From: Flammula alnicola
Taxonomy: Eukaryota; Basidiomycota; Agaricomycetes; Agaricales; Strophariaceae
Length of the DNA stretch: 64,000 bases
Direction of reading: 5' to 3'
Assembly: GCA_015499995.1 (NCBI GenBank)
Contig: JADNRV010000037.1
Coordinates: forward strand, 186,001 to 250,000
The notes below the pieces were generated by a model that was not told the DNA's origin, made no database searches, and saw nothing but the letters and a program-made list of their open reading frames with translations. Positions 48,116 to 60,561 of the stretch are shown piece after piece (position 1 is the stretch's first letter; every line of letters starts with the position of its first letter). The translations under genes and the position numbers were made by a program.

Positions 48116-49996
48116 ATGGCCACACGTATCATACCGATTTCCATGCCGGAGTTTGCATCGATGATGCGGCGGGCCATGCCACCTCCAGGCTGGTCAGAAA
48201 CACTTGGTAAGTGTCGATCCTTTGCTCCGAATTGCCCACTTATCTGAAATCCGTTGTAAGCTGTCGCCAACTCAGGTGGACCGGACTCGACGTGCCTTCT
48301 CTTTCTGTTAGACCGTCACCTCAAGGCTCGACATGAAGTAACTCCAATAGGCAGAACACCCAAGCGCCTTGTTTCTCTCTCTATAGATCACGACCTGCAG
48401 CCGTCTTCGGCTACAATGGCGAAGCATGCCGCCAACATCGCGGAGTCGCTGGGTGTAGAGCATGTCACGGCGAAACTTCCTTGGGGACAAGGAGTTTGTC
48501 CTCCGAAACCCGGACCTGATGATAAGATAGAAGAACAGGCGCGCGACATGCGCCAAATGGTGTTATTTGAATGCATGAAGCGCCTGAAAGCCAATGCCCT
48601 GGCCTCAGGTCACCACACTGATGATCAGGTGGAAACCATGCTCATGCGCCTTGGGAGAGGTTCGCGCCAGCTGGGACTTTCTGGAATGAGGGCATGTCGA
48701 AGATGGGGTATGGGATCTGGGAAAGAAGGCAACGACGAACTCTACGCGATCGAAGGGATGAGAAAATGGATTGTCCGGCCTCTCTTGGACGTAGGGAAAG
48801 TAAGTGCTCAAAATCGTCACGTTAATTTCTGGAGCTGAGTTTCTTTCGTAGGACCGGATACTTGCCACTTGCGAAGAGGAGAAATTAGAATATGTTTCTG
48901 ACCCTACGAACTTTCAACCGCAGTTGACAATTCGCAATGCAATTCGACACGTTATAAAGAATGGCGGAGCTACAGGACTAACTTCGGATGACCCGTCTTT
49001 TTCTGACCTTCCACATATCATCGCGCAACAAATGGCTGTCATCAATGTTACCGCCTCTCAGGAAATTAGCTATGATTTCAATCTTGGATCAGATTTACAG
49101 CACCTCAGATCGATTAGCAAAGGCATGGTTACTGCGCGTTTAGACATCGATAACGCAGGTTCATTTTTATCCTCTCTCTTCAGTCAAACAAATGTCCTAA
49201 TCTCATTTTAATTCCAGTTGATAAATTAATTGAAAAATATAGGATCCCATCGCCGCCTGGAACTTTCATGATATCCCCGTCATCTCTAAAAGCAATAGAA
49301 TCTCAGGTCCTTCGAGAAGCACTCCTATACCGGATCACGCGTTATGTGTCGCCAGAGCCATGGGGAAATCCTCGATCTGAATTGGGACGTCGAAAAGCAA
49401 GTGTGAATAGGCTTATTACACATTTATGTGATGTCCATTCGCTTGCATCCAAAACCAACGACTCTTTGTGCGTTGGATCAAGTGTGTGGTGGAGGCTTGT
49501 GGCGGTTCTTGGCAATAGATTGCGCACCACGGTTAAGGGTTTAGATACCCAGAAGATGGCATGGTTGGCGCTCAGGCAACCCAATCAACGGTCCCGTGAA
49601 AACAACAAAGCTGGAAAGAATGGCCTCGATACCCTTCACTCGGAAGTAACAGATCAAATAATCCAAATAAGAGAAGCGTGGCTGTCGCAGAAAGCTTCAA
49701 AAACTATGGAGCTTCTTTTTGACCGCCGATTTTTGATACGTTTTCATGTTGATAAAATTCCTCTGGACATTCTAGAATCCCTCTCAGCCGGTGACAGAAT
49801 TATCGTCGAACCGACAAAGCCCTGGACCTTACCTCGAGTCATCCATCTGCACGAGGGTGTGTCTACGACTCTTCATACGGAAATTGTTCCCCTGCCACCC
49901 TTCCGGAATCGTGAATTGGGTAGCAGGAAAAAGCACGAGGATGTCAAATCGGATTGGATCACAATAGAATCCTGGAGACCGCTTTCTGCGATTTGA
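48116..49996 (+). CDS. TILS: tRNA(Ile)-lysidine synthase-like PP-loop ATPase
   Basis: N-type ATP pyrophosphatase of the TilS/MesJ family, which turns C34 of tRNA-Ile(CAU) into lysidine. In a fungus it would act on mitochondrial tRNA. ATG at 48116 gives [20 protein letters not shown]. After an intron comes [16 protein letters not shown], the PP-loop SGGPDS. Then [92 protein letters not shown] and [20 protein letters not shown]. The C-terminal half (to [13 protein letters not shown], stop 49994-49996) is less conserved, as in the family. The weakly cationic N-terminus could be a presequence but is not a textbook one. HHxDDQxET and the PP-loop make the family firm. Confidence 0.9.
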
Positions 49997-50613
49997 TTTG
50001 GAAATCTGCTGGTACCAGGTCCCTGGACATCAAAGTCGCGCCATTTGATGCGTGGGCAAAATATCGTCGTCACTTCATACCACCTCAGGATCGAATTACG
50101 GCCAAGATGCGGATAACTTTTGTGCCCAAGTTCCAATCTTGTCGAACCCACCGATTGTCACAACCACGGCCGAGAACCAGAAAAAGTCCAGCCGACATCG
50201 ACACAATCCTCGCTACAGCTGGATACTGCGGCTTACAGGCTTTCAAATTGGAACTTAGAGTTCAGGGCAAGAAGACCTACATCCTCTCATTCGGTGACGC
50301 GCAAGGGGAAGTTGTAGAAAATAAAAAGACATATCATTACCTGCCATATGAGTCGTGCTTTGGGATGAGTCAATATTAGAAGTGATTCACAAGGAGAGGG
50401 TTGCCCATCAAGTCTTGTTGAGATGAAAACAAAAGAACAGACACGACATAAGTCTACTAAATCATCGTTGTGCACATAAATCACAAAATGAACTAATCAG
50501 TACGGAGGAGAGCCCCAGGGCTCGCAAGCTGCAGATCTTGAAGATGCCCATAATGATGGAACATATCTGCACAGTATCTCTCCCGGCCTTCCAGATAGTC
50601 AAGGTCCTTTAAC
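49997..50613. other. Convergent intergenic region with an unexplained open frame
   Basis: About 620 bp between the TilS and SRP40 stops. A plus-strand frame at 49954-50379 overlaps the TilS end and encodes stretches such as SLDIKVAPFDAWAKYRRHFI, but it lacks a recognised domain or a good start. Two other frames are also open here. It might be TilS 3' sequence, or part of a gene I cannot resolve. Confidence 0.35.
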
Positions 50614-52391
50614 TTATGTAAATTTGAAACTATGACTTTGCATCTATACAGAAGGATTAATTTAATTCAATGCTTTGATAACCGTTCATAGCACTTACCG
50701 TAATTTCGCCTCCTCTATAGCTTCCTCTCTTCTTCTTGTTCTTTTCCTTGCGGAAACCTGCTCCCCGCGTCACGATGAGGTCTTCATGAGCCCGCTTACC
50801 ATAATCGTTCTGAGGTCCAACCTAAGATTCAAGATAGTTAGCTCAATCAGGATCAATGTGGAGTGCCAATCGAGCTCGGCTGGCACAAAGGTAAGGAACA
50901 TACTTTTGCAACATAACGGTTATCCGCTATTGCCTCAAACTTGGTAGGATCTACCCTTTTGAACCTCTCGTTAACTGGACGTCCATTCTTTCCATTTCCA
51001 CTCTTAATTCGGTCCGATGACCTGGGCACAGTTTCTTCCTCCCGCAGAGTAGATGTAGTGGCAGTCGCGACAGAGCTACCGTCAATTGCCGTTCGACGTT
51101 TCTTGGTAGTTTGTCCTTCTTCCACGTCGTCGCTGATTTTGGATGGCGCTTTTGCAACTTCGTTGAGTTTGACAGCAGCCTTATCTTCATGCTTCTTTGC
51201 ATCTGACTCAGAGTCAGAACTTGAACTCGTGCTCGATTCAGAAGATTTCGACGAGGATTTTTTGGCGGCTGTGGGTTTATTTTCCGGCTTTTCTTTGTCA
51301 GACTCGTCGCTTGAGCTTGAGCTTGAACTCGAGGATTTAGAAGGGTTCCTTTTCGGTGCAGCATTCACCTTTCCAGACTTGATGGTCTGTTGTGCAGTAG
51401 CCTTGGTATCAGAGTCGGAATCCGAGCTTGAATCAGAGGATGAGGAGGATGTGTCTGGAGACGATAAGGTGCGGCTGGATTCGCGCTCTGGTGCTGGAAC
51501 ACCCTTTCTGTCTGTAGCTGGTGCGATGGTAGCTTTTTTCTTCGTCAATTTCTTCTTTTTTCCTTTGGACGATGCAGAATCATTTGATTCATCATCTACG
51601 CGATGATGGGGGACAGGGTCAGGTCGGCGTCCATTATATATTTACATAGGAACATACCGGAATCCGAACCGGATGACGAGGGAGATTTGGACGGTGAAGG
51701 AGCTGTCAAGAGAAAAAAAAATCAATATCTACGATTTGAGTATTTTTTGTTGAAGAGGACACTCGCCTTTCTTAACTACAGCGACCGCAGGAGTTTTGAC
51801 TTTCTTTTCATCTTTGACATTCAGGACCTTTGCAGCAGGTTGTTCGTCGCCGGAATCATCAGATGAAGACGCGGAGGAAGAGGAGGAGGATTTTTGGGAG
51901 GCTTTTGCCTTCTTACCCTTCGACTTGGCTTTCTTTGTCGGAGCTGAACTGGAGCTCGAACTGGAACTGGAGCTTGAACTACTTGACGCTAAAGGATAGT
52001 TGGTATATGCCACCAATGGAATTTCAATATGCACTGTGCACATACAGCTTGAATCGGAATCAGAGTCCGAATCTCTACACCAAGGAAATTTAGGTAAGTA
52101 TCGCGCCTTCATGACAAGAGCACGGACACAAACATACGAGCTTGAAGACTCCTTCTTTTCAGAGCTGGTTTTCCACTGCTTGATGATTTCATCTAATTGA
52201 GGTCCGTCTAATTCTATGTCATCTTTGAGGATGACGACCTCTTTTGCGGCCTTTTTGACGGCCTGAGCAGCCTTGGAATGTGACTGCTTCGTAAGAAACG
52301 CGTGAATTAAGGTATAGGTCGCTGAAAAAGATATAATTTAGATTGCGAATGACCATTCAGACGGGTTCTTACTGGCAAGATTTCCGTCCAT
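50614..52391 (-). CDS. SRP40: SRP40/Nopp140-like nucleolar protein
   Basis: Nucleolar phosphoprotein related to yeast Srp40 and animal Nopp140, a chaperone of small nucleolar ribonucleoproteins. ATG at 52391 gives MDGNLA and a LisH-like N-terminus, with AVKKAAKEVVILKDDIELDG and PQLDEIIKQWKT. The centre has Ser runs alternating with Asp/Glu and Lys (for example TSSSSDSSSDSDSDTK and SSSSSSSSDESDKEKPENKP), which are casein kinase 2-like targets. The conserved C-terminal domain reads PVNERFKRVDPTKFEAIADN, VGPQNDYGKRAHEDLIVTRG and GAGFRKEKNKKKRGSYRGGE. A final intron gives MQSHSFKFT and the stop at 50614-50616. It starts 134 bp from the divergent RIB4. Confidence 0.9.
51206..52070. repeat. Low-complexity serine/acidic coding repeat in SRP40
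   Basis: Many near-repeated short units such as GAGCTTGAACT and GAACTGGAACTGGAG on the plus strand encode alternating Ser and acidic blocks on the minus strand. Long antisense frames here are a by-product of this composition. Confidence 0.7.
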
Positions 52392-52525
52392 GACGACTGG
52401 GTATGCTTTTAGGATAGCGAGATGAATACCAAGAAGAAATATGAGCATGCAACAATGTCAATAGTTTTTTCACGCGAATCCGAAAGGGAACAAAATCCCA
52501 CGGCTCTTGGTCCCTTCCTTCGACG

Positions 52526-53219
<694 letters not shown>

Positions 53220-53446
53220 AAAAGATATTGCAGTTTACAAGAAGTGTACAAAATAAATTCTACAAGATGAAATGCAGCAGATATCCTCAGAAGATCTCGA
53301 GCTTTTCCTGAACGTTTGGCGCCGTTCCTGACGTTGGCTGCATTAGTTATCTTGTGACAGTCATCACGCCCCAGCTCCGAGTCCGGTCGCCTTGTGTACT
53401 CTTTTTCTTACATTATTTCTATTCACGCCGACTATCATTAAATAAC

Positions 53447-54612
53447 ATGAAAAAGAAGGTATTTACCAGCGCAGCCATCATTTCCGTCGACGAGAATGAC
53501 CTTGCCTCTAGGTTTTACTTATGGGTGCCTCCGGCAGCGGAAAGACGTCGATGCGGTCCCTTATCTTGTGCGTATTCAAACCTAGTGCCTGGACTACCGG
53601 GAACTAAGGCTACGACAGCTCAAACAATCCGGCTTCTCTGACCGCCCGACTGGGCGCTACAATTGATGTCGAGCAGAACCATGTCCGATTTTTGGGTGAT
53701 CTTATCTTGAACCTATGGGACTGTGGAGGCCAAGACTCCTTCATGGATTCGTATCTCACCACGCAACGAGCTACCATATTCAAGCAAGTGGGCGTCATGA
53801 TCTACGTGTTTGATGTCGAATCACGGGAAATGGGCAAGGACCTCGAGTACTACCGAGATTGCATGGCGGGGCTGAAGCAGTACAGTCCGGACGCGGCCGT
53901 ATTCTTGCTCGTGCATAAGATGGACCTGGTCAGAGAGCCCCGTTACCCAACATTCCAGAAGAAGAAGCAGGAATTAGAGGAAGCTAGTGGAGATACAGCT
54001 GTTTCTGTCTTGGGCACAAGCATATATGACGAAAGTCTCTACAAGGTCCGTCTTCCGTTTCTACATGCGCGAAAAATTCGTTAACGCGCTACATTACCCC
54101 TCAGGCATGGTCAAATATCGTGCACACATTAATACCCAATGCCGCCATCCTGTCAAAGCATCTAGCGACATTCGCAGGAGCATGCAACGCCACTGAAGTC
54201 ATTCTTTTCGAACGCACGACATTCCTCGTCATCGCGACTTCTTCACAATCTTCACAATCTTCTTCACCTCTAAGCTCCGATACAGAAGCATCAGGAGAAA
54301 CGCAGCTAGATTCCAAGAGATATGAACGCACGTCCGAGCTTATCAAGGCATTCAAGCATTCGTGTCTACGTGTCCGCGAAGAGTTCCGCTCTCTTGAGAT
54401 GGAACTATACGATTTTACCGCTGTCTTGGACGAAATGACACGGAATACATACGTGATGGTCATCGTGCATGACCCTACAATAGGTATGCCCATTTTATCA
54501 CTTGCAATCATTTCGTTGACATTGCGCTGCAGAAGTCGCTGCATTGAAGCTGAATATTCGATTGGCGCGAAGCAAGTTTGAAGAATTACAAAGCGATAGT
54601 CTTACTTCGTAA
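53447..54612 (+). CDS. GTR1: Rag-family GTPase Gtr1
   Basis: Small GTPase of the Rag A/B class that works with Gtr2 on the vacuole to signal amino acids to TORC1. ATG at 53447 gives MKKK. A 61-nt intron leads to VLLMGASGSGKTSMRSLI, the P-loop, then GATIDVEQNHVRFLGDLILN, LWDCGGQDSFMDSYLTTQRA with DxxG, and VGVMIYVFDVESREMGKDLE. VFLLVHKMDLVREPR has an HKMD guanine motif, as in Rag proteins. The C-terminal roadblock-like half includes NAAILSKHLATFAGACNATE, VILFERTTFLVIATSS and TSELIKAFKHSCLRVREEFR. After the last intron the end is LNIRLARSKFEELQSDSLTS. About 310 residues, normal. The call over Gtr2 rests on overall length and the P-loop. Confidence 0.93.
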
Positions 54613-54973
54613 TTCTCCGCCGTGCATCGTCAATGCTCCACGCTCTTGCTATTTCATTATTCACTTTGTATACCACCATCATTCATACCGTTATTCTTGG
54701 CTTAATGACTTCAATACTCGACTTCTGTATCCTTTTGCTCGCCGTTTTGACTGACCAGTAGAGACTCGTACATACTTTAATAGCATATTTTTAAGATGTG
54801 CCCACTGAGATCCTTAATTTTCGAATTCGTACTAATTATCGTTGTGACTTGATGGCATACATGTCTCGGAGGTATAGATACATTACAAAGTATGCTGTAC
54901 TTTGAATTGCGCAGCAGCGCGCGTAATAATGCACAGTTAAAAGAAAGCACATGGATAAATCAGAAAAGAAAAG
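54613..54973. other. Convergent 3' region
   Basis: About 360 bp of AT-rich DNA between the Gtr1 and RAP1 stops. No gene seen. Confidence 0.5.
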
Positions 54974-57652
54974 TTATTTGGACATTGCAAGCTGGGCAGC
55001 GCGAGTGCCCTGGGGTGGCTTGTATGGCGTAAGTTTCTCCCGATGCTGCAAACTCTTCTTCAGGGCGCTCGCACGAGTTCCAGAAATAGGGAACGAATCC
55101 GCACTCGATATCGAATCCTTCCGCATGCGCTGTGCAGGTGTATGCGGATCAGGTGTCTTGAAAGTACCAAGAATCTCGTTGCGCAAGTTCGATGGTTCGC
55201 TTTGTCGTGGTCCACGAGGCGCTGGGCGGAAGAGAGGTGTTGGCCGATTCAAGGCTTGTGTGGGAGGTTTGGCGGGCAACGAGTACCTCTTCGAGCTTGG
55301 AGGACTAAGGTCTTTGAGAACGTCTGAAGGCCGCCTGAACAGGGAACTGAACCCCGCCGGCAGCCCAACTCTGGAAGAGACAGACCCGGGACGGAGATTT
55401 TGCGCAATCTGCGCATCATCTGTATCCATAGATATATCTCGTCTCCTCGTCGCGGGTCGCATCGTACTGCGGTCAAGGTCAAGGCTGTCAGCAGTGAGTA
55501 AAATAGCGACATCCATCTCTTCAACCAATGTTTCGGTAATTGGGGCCCGAACTTCTGCAACCACGGGCTCCCTCTCATCGGCAGATTCTTCCTCAGGGAT
55601 AGCGTCCTGTTTCTTCTTCCGAGAAGTCCATCTCGACGATGTAAGAGGAGCGACAGGTTCAACCGAACGGAGTCTCGAGCTGGAACGGGTATTCCTATAG
55701 GGTGCATTTTTCTGTGGTTCCTGTTCTTCCTTCTCGGGTATAGTCTCCTGTTTCCTGGTTTCTCTTCTTGGCTTTGGAATTTTTTGGATATGAGGTGTAG
55801 ATGGCTCGATTGAACGCGATCTCAGACGCGTATTCTTGTAAGGCGCTGTCTCATCCAAAGTGGCAGCCATCATTTCGGGTGGTCGACGCGCCGCCTTCCT
55901 CGGCCGCTGGAATGTATTCGATGGCTGTCCTGGGGGTGGAGGCGTTGGCTGAGATGCATTGACAGGAGACTTATGAGGTGTTGGCTGCCCCTGTGACAAC
56001 TGACTGCCTTGAGATGCACGTGGTCGCAAGGTCAAATCAACAAATGGTATAGTCCGTGGCCACCTCACTGGACTTGAGGAAGCAGGTTCAGGTGTTTGTG
56101 CGACTTTCTGTCCTCTTTGCTGAGAAAGATGGTCACTCCGTCTTGGCAGGTCACGAGAGTTGGAAATATCCTTCGAGGTCTCGCCGTGCGAGGCGGCATC
56201 AACCAGGGTTTCTTGTGTGGCGAAGAAACTAGGGGACATAGGTCCACTACGGTGGGTATGAACAGACACGGCAAGCGTGCGCTCTGGTGACCGAAGGCCT
56301 GATGGTCCAGGTTCGTCAAAGTGTAATGAGACGTAGCCGTTATCATCACTAAACAAAAGAACCATATCACCTCTGTGAACCGACTCGATATGAACGAACT
56401 TGGTGGACTCACTTTCCCTCATAGCTTAGTTCTTCTTCTACCTCTTGATCTTCACCTTGTTCTAGGGCTCGTTCTTTGCCCATACTTTTCCTACTTCGCC
56501 TTGGAGGGCTATCCTGATAGTCAGACTGGCGAGCTATTCGAGGCCTCTTTGCACGAGGTTGCGCTCTGTGTGGCACGTTCTCGGACCTTCTTCGTTTCCG
56601 TGCCGGCGGCACATAGTCTTCTTCGTCAGTCTGGTTTCGCTCCTCCTCCTCGCTCTGAACCGATTGCTCTCTCTGCAGATCCTCTTCCTCCTCCTCGTCC
56701 GTGTAAACATACTGGCGACGCCGTTTATTAGCATTGTGAGTCTTACGTCGATCCTCATGCCAAAGCTGCTTCTTAGAGGGAGGATCAATCTTCACCATTT
56801 CCGCGATCCAGGCATCGAAATTGGATGCGTTCTTCTTATATCGCTCCTTCCACGACTCGGGTGTATGCCGTTTGGCCCATGAATATTCTTTGGGCATCTG
56901 ATTCGCCTGTTTAACATGTTGAGAGTTAGTGTCGGATTGTGAGATAGAGAAAAGCAGAAAGAGAATGACGTACGGCTTCGAGGAGGGCTTGATATACTTT
57001 CAGCCCTTGACGACCTCCCGATTCCTTGTCGGGCAAGATTCTAGAAAGGTATTGACATAACCGTTCATCATCCTCCGCCGTGTACTCATTCCGTCTATAA
57101 TGAACCGAAAGTTCAGAAACGAAATGCACGGGTTTGCAATGGGGGATTGCAACGGGGCCATGAAACTTACCTGCGTCCAGCAGGAACCCCGCTCATGCCT
57201 GTAATATCTGGACGGTGATAAAACTCCTTCTCACGGATGCAATGTTGGATAAAAGGAGTGTATTCGACATACACCTTGCGAAGCGAAGGGTCATCAATCG
57301 CGTTATAAGCGTTCTGCAGCATGCGCCGCTCGTATAATGGGCTGATAAGTACGGTGTCGGCGCCTTTATCTGTATTCAACACAATACCGCCATGTTTCTG
57401 CGAATACAAAAGTGTAGAAGAGGGACAGCGAATGAATCAGTTTACAATTTATTTATTTTTATTTCAAACGTAAATACATACCTCGATATCCCTCTTTAAA
57501 GCACGCCTTGAGGGTTCCTTGACGCTCTTATGAAAGAAAAATCCAATCGGGAAATTGTTTGCGTCCCTAAAGACTGGTCTGTGGGCGCGTTCTTCATTCT
57601 CTGAAAGAACCTCCTCCGGATCAAGATCGACTTCAGCAGTATCCAGAGGCAT
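54974..57652 (-). CDS. RAP1: RAP1-like telomeric protein
   Basis: Homologue of the Rap1/TERF2IP shelterin protein. ATG at 57652 gives MPLDTAEVDLDPEEVLSENE. Then comes a BRCT-like region: PIGFFFHKSVKEPSRRALKR, KHGGIVLNTDKGADTVLISP, LRKVYVEYTPFIQHCIREKE. The Myb domain follows: RRNEYTAEDDERLCQYLSRI, LKVYQALLEA, and after an intron EYSWAKRHTPESWKERYKKN and ASNFDAWIAEMV. A Lys/Arg/Glu-rich segment with ARKRRRSENVPHRAQPRAKR could be a nuclear signal. A 64-nt intron (GTGAGT...TTTAG) joins SYEG to NDDNGYVSLHFDEP. The rest is a 450-residue Pro/Ser/Arg-rich tail ending AAQLAMSK. I see no clear RCT domain. BRCT plus Myb in this order is diagnostic of Rap1. Confidence 0.85.
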
Positions 57653-57968
57653 ATTGAGCTCCACAAAGGTACTCCCAAGTCGCTGATATGCAGCAGGGAA
57701 AACTAAGGCGAGGGGATATCTGTGAGACCACGGCCAAAAAATGAAGAAACAAGTGCTTAGTGGACGCGGTTCAAGTTTACCTCAACACACAACGGTCGCG
57801 TAAGGCGGGTCCACGTGACTTAAGTTTAGGACGGCTTTGCCGGGCCGGTGTCGAGCGGCAAGGTCAGTGTGCAGTGACATGTGACATCCTATTCTTCACT
57901 CGTTCATCTCGGCTCTGTGATGACCTGCAAATTCAGGGCGAGTCCTCCAACTATTTAACATTCCCCAA
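57653..57968. other. Divergent intergenic region
   Basis: About 315 bp between the RAP1 start and the F-box gene start, transcribed in opposite directions. No other feature seen. Confidence 0.45.
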
Positions 57969-59290
57969 TGGATAGTCGAAATACTTATGTTCTCCAACAA
58001 GGATTTGACTTTGCCATTCAATACACTAAATGACAATCAACCACAAAGACCATATATAACTCTGAAACTCATAAGACCCTTCTAGATGAAAGAAAGCTCC
58101 TTCTTGAAAGAGCGCGCACGATTGCCGAGAAGTGCAACACTATAATCCTCATCGCAAAACTTCCACCACAAAACTACCACAGGAAGTTTTGCTCAGGATT
58201 TTTATCACCAATGCACCATCCGCTCACAAGACGCCGAATTTTGTCGACAGCTCTAGGCAGATAGACTTGAGCAGAGATGCAAGGAGGGTGAGCCAGGTCT
58301 GCCGTTATTGGTGCCAGCTTGCTCTTGGATCTCCAACGTTGTGGAACCTCTTGCTCGACTGCAACTGCCAACAGCACTCCGCCTCAGTGAGCGAAGCTCC
58401 TACGACGATCAGGGACATTGCCTTTGAAGTTGACTATCGACTTCTACTACAACCACATACGCAGATCAGGGACTAATTTTCGAATGGCGCAGCCTCACTT
58501 TCATTGATTGGGAAGACTCGGACTGGAAGCGTTTTGCGGGGGTATAAGGACCGTGAAAGAGATCCTCCTCAAACGGTTACGACAGCCGATGCCAATGCTT
58601 CGCAGCCTCGAGTTATCCTCTGGATACGATGAATCGGAAGAGAGGGCTGACCCGGACGATCTAGATGCCTACATGTCGGATAGCACACAGTTTCAGGTGA
58701 CGTTGCGCGACCCCAATCCATATTTGCCTCCTTTCCCCCCACGGACTGCTTCTTCCAAATTCACCTTGGATACACGCGTGCCGAGTCTAAAGAATTTAGC
58801 GATTAAGTACCTCCTCCCATCTTTGCACCGTCTTATAGGATTGGAGCCCATTGTCCGCATTGATGATTCGGCGGGCAGTTTCCACCTCTAATGGTGCAAA
58901 GTCTCATGGTTCTGATGGCCCCTTACGCTTCCATCCAAGTGCTCAAGTCAATTCGAATTAGTAGGAGATTTTCTGCTACCTCTCCTGAATGGTTCAGTCT
59001 CTACAGCCCGCCAACAGCACAAGATCGGTGCCCATGTTTCCTCTTTATTGCGTCGAATCCAACATATCACAATCTGCGACATGGTCATAGCGCGATCGAA
59101 CGCCCTGTATAGTGACCTGTGCAAGTTTGTGACTTGGAGAGCCAATTCCGGCGCGCCTTTGGAATCCCTTCGTTTCAAGTGCATCGAACTACCTACCTCG
59201 ATGGCTGGGGAATGCGCTGTTTTGGAAGCCTTTTGCAAGGACATTATTTGGGAGGGGAAGCAACGACATCGTCGCAGATCTGGACACTGA
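57969..59290 (+). CDS. F-box protein (frame-broken)
   Basis: Putative SCF ubiquitin ligase substrate adaptor of the large Agaricomycete F-box family. A likely start at 57969 gives MDSRNTYVLQQGFDFAIQYT. Then a coiled-coil stretch LDERKLLLERARTIAEKCNT and the F-box itself, TTKLPQEVLLRIFITNAP, RDARRVSQVCRYWCQLALGS and PTLWNLLLDCNC. After it come EWRSLTFIDWEDSDWKRF, RTVKEILLKRLRQPMPMLRS, PSLKNLAIKYLLPSLHRLIG and a last segment RIQHITICDMVIARSNALYS, possibly LRR-like. Frame breaks at 58469-58471 (GGG) and 58538-58542 (GGGGG) are each repaired by one extra G. Further slips lie near 58030, 58130 and 58890. Such genes turn over fast, so real decay cannot be excluded. Confidence 0.7.
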
Positions 59291-60561
59291 TGATAGTATG
59301 AACGAAGGTCTGTTTGGGGAAGATGCCATAGTATTCTAGTAATAGCTGCTAATTACATAGCATGAACACTGGTTGATAGAAATTTGATCTGCTCCTAAAA
59401 TTCAGCCGTCTCGTATCTATATCTGCCGTTTTGTAAATTAATATCGGTTTTCCATATTGTCTTGGGATACTACGCGCGGGTATATAAAAAGACAGGGAAT
59501 AAGGAAGAGTTACTGCACTCATACATACAAGTTTATTTTAATTTTATGTGTACTTACCTTCCATCAGACGAGTCGTAGAGTTTGACACCGAGTAGCATAG
59601 TCCCAGTTTGGTTTAGGTAGAATCGCGTAGATAGCAGTCCGACATAAGGCAAGGCCTCGACCGACAATAAATCTGGGGGGGGGAATGGATACGAGACGAG
59701 GAGCCTGGCCAGACCCAGCCGCAAAGAATCTGTGTCAATCCAATCTCGAATGTGCAGCGGAAGACTCGGATATCCCGAGTAATCCTTTCCCATTCCCGCA
59801 TCTCTCCGAACAGCTCTCACCTAAATAAAAGTCCCACATCTAAGATCTAAACACTTAAGCGCCCAACCCACGTCACTGGAACAAGGCTCAAGCGCCCACG
59901 AATTAGCGAATCTGTCACGCCACGCGACGGCAATCTTAACTGAATACATTTCATTCAATCCACATGGCATGACAGGTCCGTCAATCAGGTACGGGACGGG
60001 ACGACGGATCAACGATATATATACGGGCGCTACTACTTAGTACAGTGTACACACGTACAGCGCTTATATACCTGCATCGAAAAAAATATATAACACGAGA
60101 GGACAAGACTGGTTTATTACTGAAAACCATTGCAATAGATACTACTACTACTAACTACTGTCATACTAGTAGGGCTACAAAAGTAATCGACAATCGATTA
60201 TCACTGAATCAGAAAGCGGTTGCACAAGACGAAAGAACGAGAGACCAAAAAAAAACAAAGATAACGCGCGCATATATCCGACGCGGAAAACTCAAACGTG
60301 TATAAACATATCGAAAAAAAATAGTGAGGCAGAGCTGACAATGAACGAACGAACGAACGGAGAAAATGGTATACGTGGGCACAAAATACAGTATACGACT
60401 AGTGAAGCTAAATTGGCCACTATAGATCAATCAAATTATATACACCCACAGCTAAATCCACCCTTCCTCCTCCTCCTCCTCCAATAGTTCATTTCACCCG
60501 CTACAGGGCTAGCTGCACGGCTGTACGCTGCGTACCGCTTGCATTATATCCATCAGTATTA
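59291..60561. other. 1.3-kb intergenic region
   Basis: Between the F-box gene and the CAX stop. It has a TATATAAAAAG stretch near 59491, short triplet (TAC) and tetramer (GAAC) repeats and a CCT run. Two adjoining minus-strand frames (59554-59820 and 59821-60012) show no known domain and lack good starts, so I do not call a gene. Confidence 0.4.
60343..60358. repeat. (GAAC)4 microsatellite
   Basis: Four tandem GAAC units in the spacer downstream of the CAX gene. Short and probably neutral. Confidence 0.7.

Noticed and set aside
50941..51606. Long plus-strand frame opposite SRP40
   Set aside because: It is antisense to the serine/acidic repeat and is open because of composition; SRP40 on the minus strand has its conserved C-terminal domain.
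54951..55700. 249-codon plus-strand frame opposite RAP1
   Set aside because: Its composition mirrors the Pro/Ser/Arg-rich RAP1 tail and it has no domain; the minus-strand frame continues a gene with BRCT and Myb parts.
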